Of a DNA stretch of 6,440 bases, positions 4,866-6,440 are shown piece after piece. Source of the DNA: Eubacteriales bacterium (GTDB lineage Bacteria; Bacillota; Clostridia; Lachnospirales; Lachnospiraceae). How positions within the stretch are numbered: position 1 is the stretch's first letter; every line of letters starts with the position of its first letter. A model generated the notes under the pieces. That model was not told the origin of the DNA, did no database searches, and saw only the letters and a program-made list of their open reading frames with translations. The position numbers and the translations under genes were made by a program. The stretch covers positions 1-6,440 of the forward strand of contig JAUNPT010000128.1 of NCBI GenBank assembly GCA_030536565.1, written 5' to 3'.

Positions 4866-5573
4866 ATGAGTAAAATGAAAAGGGTTATACTGAAATTAAG
4901 CGGCGAAGCACTTTCAGGGGAAGCAAAATCAGGTTATGATGATAAACTCATCGCAGATATTGCAAGACAGGTAAAGGAGATTATCTCAAAAGGAATTGAT
5001 GTAGGTGTTGTGATTGGCGGTGGAAATTACTGGAGAGGACGTTCTAATGACAATATTGACAGAACCAAGGCAGACCAGATCGGTATGCTTGCCACGATTA
5101 TGAACTGTATATATGTATCAGAAATATTCCGTTATGAGGGATTAAAGACCAGCATTCTTACTCCATTTGAATGTGGAAGTATGACAAAGCTGTTTTCAAA
5201 GGACAGAGCCAATAAATATTTTGAAAAGGGAATGGTGGTTTTCTTTGCTGGTGGTACGGGACACCCTTATTTTTCAACAGATACAGGTATTGTACTTCGT
5301 GCAATCGAGATGGACGCAGATGCTGTATTACTTGCCAAAGCAATTGATGGAATCTATGACAGTGATCCTAAGGTAAATCCTGCTGCTAAAAAGTATGACA
5401 GAATTTCAATCCAGGATGTTGTCGCACAGAAGCTGGGGGTAATTGATATGACAGCTTCGGTAATGTGCATGGAAAATAAGATGCCTCTGGTCGTATTTGG
5501 ACTTAATGAAAAAAATAGTATAGTAAAGGCTATGTCAGGCGAATTTTCAGGAACAGTAGTTACAGTTGATTAG
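4866..5573 (+). CDS. pyrH: UMP kinase
   Basis: 235 residues, close to the usual 235-245. It phosphorylates UMP to UDP with ATP in de novo pyrimidine synthesis. It belongs to the amino acid kinase family and not to the adenylate-kinase-like UMP/CMP kinases. Motifs in order: KLSGEAL (10-16, phosphate-binding Lys), GGGNYWRG (51-58), the DQIGMLATIMN region (70-80) that lines the UMP site, AGGTGHPYFSTDT (128-140), and DAVLLAKAIDGIYDSDP (152-168) for ATP binding. The C-terminal MSGEFSGTVV is typical. In many bacteria it is a GTP-activated, UTP-inhibited hexamer. Between the rpsB-tsf unit and frr it occupies its usual place, except that the bactofilin gene and the toxin-antitoxin block come between tsf and it. 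Confidence 0.97.
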   Translation: MSKMKRVILKLSGEALSGEAKSGYDDKLIADIARQVKEIISKGIDVGVVIGGGNYWRGRSNDNIDRTKADQIGMLATIMNCIYVSEIFRYEGLKTSILTPFECGSMTKLFSKDRANKYFEKGMVVFFAGGTGHPYFSTDTGIVLRAIEMDADAVLLAKAIDGIYDSDPKVNPAAKKYDRISIQDVVAQKLGVIDMTASVMCMENKMPLVVFGLNEKNSIVKAMSGEFSGTVVTVD

Positions 5574-5638
5574 GTTTAATGTAGGTTAGAAACATACTTA
5601 AATAAAAAGAATAATATGAAATTGGAGAGATTATAGTT

Positions 5639-6190
5639 ATGAGCACAATGAAAGAATTTGAGGAGAAGATGCAGAAGGCAGTAGATTCTCTTAAGGAAGA
5701 TTACACAACAATCAGAGCAGGAAGAGCTAATCCACATATCCTTGACAAAATTAAGGTTGATTATTATGGAACACCATCATCTTTGCAGCAGGTTGCCAAC
5801 GTATCAGTCCCAGAAGCCAGAATGATACAGATTCAGCCATGTGAAAGCAGCCTGATTAAAGAGATTGAAAAGGCTATTTTAATTTCAGATATAGGTATTA
5901 CACCTAATAATGATGGTAAGGTGATTCGTCTTGTATTTCCTGAGCTTACAGAGGAGAGACGTAAAGAGCTTGCTAAAGACGTAAAGAAGAAGGGCGACAA
6001 TTCAAAGGTCGCAGTACGAAATATTAGAAGAGATGCAAACGATGCTTTTAAAAAGCAGAATAAGGATAATGAAATTTCAGATGATGAGCTTAAAAATATT
6101 GAAGATGAGGTTCAGAAGTTAACTGATAAATACATCGCGGCAATTGATAAGGCTATTGAAGAAAAGACAACTGAAATACTTACAGTTTAA
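5639..6190 (+). CDS. frr: Ribosome recycling factor
   Basis: 183 residues; RRF is typically about 185. With EF-G it splits the post-termination ribosome so subunits can be reused. Family signatures in order: an N-terminal helix with LKEDYTTIRAGRANPHILD, VDYYGTPSSLQQVANVSVPE, ARMIQIQPCE and ISDIGITPNNDGKVIRLVFP. The helical domain LTEERRKELAKDVKKKGDNS and VAVRNIRRDANDAFKK follows, holding the Arg pair (130-131) that corresponds to the essential region of E. coli RRF. The start is ATG 5639. GGAG at 5624-5627 is 11 bases upstream, somewhat long, but a later in-frame ATG at 5648 would be worse placed. The 65-base gap after pyrH shows no clear promoter or terminator, so the genes are probably cotranscribed. 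Confidence 0.98.
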   Translation: MSTMKEFEEKMQKAVDSLKEDYTTIRAGRANPHILDKIKVDYYGTPSSLQQVANVSVPEARMIQIQPCESSLIKEIEKAILISDIGITPNNDGKVIRLVFPELTEERRKELAKDVKKKGDNSKVAVRNIRRDANDAFKKQNKDNEISDDELKNIEDEVQKLTDKYIAAIDKAIEEKTTEILTV

Positions 6191-6195
6191 TATTG

Positions 6196-6234
6196 AAGGC
6201 TGTTGTTAAATGAAACATTTTTCAACAGCCTTTT
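6196..6234 (+). terminator. Weak terminator or attenuator between frr and uppS
   Basis: AAGGCTGTTG (6196-6205) pairs perfectly with CAACAGCCTT (6223-6232). An inner stem AAATG/CATTT is separated by a 2x2 internal loop. Only two T residues follow the stem (four in a row at 6231-6234, then GTG), so termination should be partial. I see no promoter before uppS within the 65-base gap, which argues for read-through expression. Confidence 0.65.
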
Positions 6235-6255
6235 GTGTATGGAAATGAGGAGTAT

Positions 6256-6440
6256 ATGGATACAATAAATGAAAAGCTAGGCTTAAGGATTCCAGGCCAT
6301 GTGGCAGTTATTCTTGATGGGAATGGAAGATGGGCAAAGAAAAAGCATATGCCAAGAACTTATGGGCATGTACAGGGAAGTAAGGTGGTTGAAGATATGC
6401 TTTCTGTTGTAGATGCTTTGGGTGTGAAATATTTTACAGT
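6256..6440 (+). CDS. uppS: Isoprenyl transferase (undecaprenyl diphosphate synthase), 3' end outside the window
   Basis: The first 61 codons of a family usually about 235-255 residues long. It condenses eight isopentenyl diphosphates with farnesyl diphosphate to make the C55 lipid carrier for peptidoglycan. The signature is complete at the N-terminus: IPGHVAVILDGNGRWAKKKH then MPRTYGHVQGSK. The Asp of DGNGRWA is the catalytic magnesium-binding residue and the PR...GH..G block binds the allylic substrate. The reading frame runs intact to the window end at GVKYFTV. GAGGAG (6247-6252) is only three bases before the ATG, a tight spacing, but no better in-frame start exists. Its place after frr is the standard order in Firmicutes, usually followed by cdsA. 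Confidence 0.95.
   Translation, partial: MDTINEKLGLRIPGHVAVILDGNGRWAKKKHMPRTYGHVQGSKVVEDMLSVVDALGVKYFT

Noticed and set aside
1..6440. CRISPR array, tRNA or rRNA genes, intact insertion sequence, defence system
   Set aside because: No regularly spaced repeats, no tRNA-like cloverleaf, no intact transposase or recombinase and no defence-type protein are visible in the window.

Overview
This AT-rich window shows the conserved bacterial translation and envelope cluster rpsB-tsf-pyrH-frr-uppS, all on the + strand. The protein sequences, strong GGAGG-type ribosome binding sites and gene order point to a low-GC Gram-positive of the Clostridia, most likely a Lachnospiraceae relative of Butyrivibrio, Roseburia or Eubacterium. 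That placement is inferred from recalled family resemblance, not from a search.

Layout. Bases 2-538 hold the 3' end of a coiled-coil/helix-turn-helix protein resembling DUF6115 and placed like SwrB. A small anchored protein follows (550-1068) with a LysM-like domain of the MltG type but no catalytic domain. A promoter at 1106-1134 and a structured leader (1141-1248) precede rpsB (1249-1977). An attenuator-like hairpin (1994-2029) separates rpsB from tsf (2104-3033). A strong terminator (3101-3144) ends the rpsB-tsf unit.

Between tsf and the next housekeeping unit is an accessory block of about 0.9 kb (about 3145-4019). It holds a short decayed stretch resembling the C-terminus of a tyrosine recombinase, then a two-gene toxin-antitoxin operon: a 52-residue antitoxin at 3369-3527 and an overlapping RelE/ParE-type toxin at 3524-3850. 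A palindrome and a perfect 14-bp terminator close the block. The 9-mer TTTTTGCAT occurs at both edges.

A new promoter (4054-4082, extended -10) drives a bactofilin-type cytoskeletal gene (4119-4847) that runs 18 bases ahead of pyrH (4866-5573). frr (5639-6190), a weak terminator or attenuator (6196-6234) and the start of uppS (6256 to the window end) follow.

Together the conserved genes supply the small ribosomal subunit (S2), elongation (EF-Ts), UMP for nucleotide pools (UMP kinase), ribosome recycling (RRF) and the lipid carrier for wall synthesis (UppS). The bactofilin and the MltG-like protein add an envelope and shape theme. I see no clearly new biological system. The most notable features are the accessory block inserted in a normally conserved cluster, the structured rpsB leader, and the catalytic-domain-less MltG-like protein.
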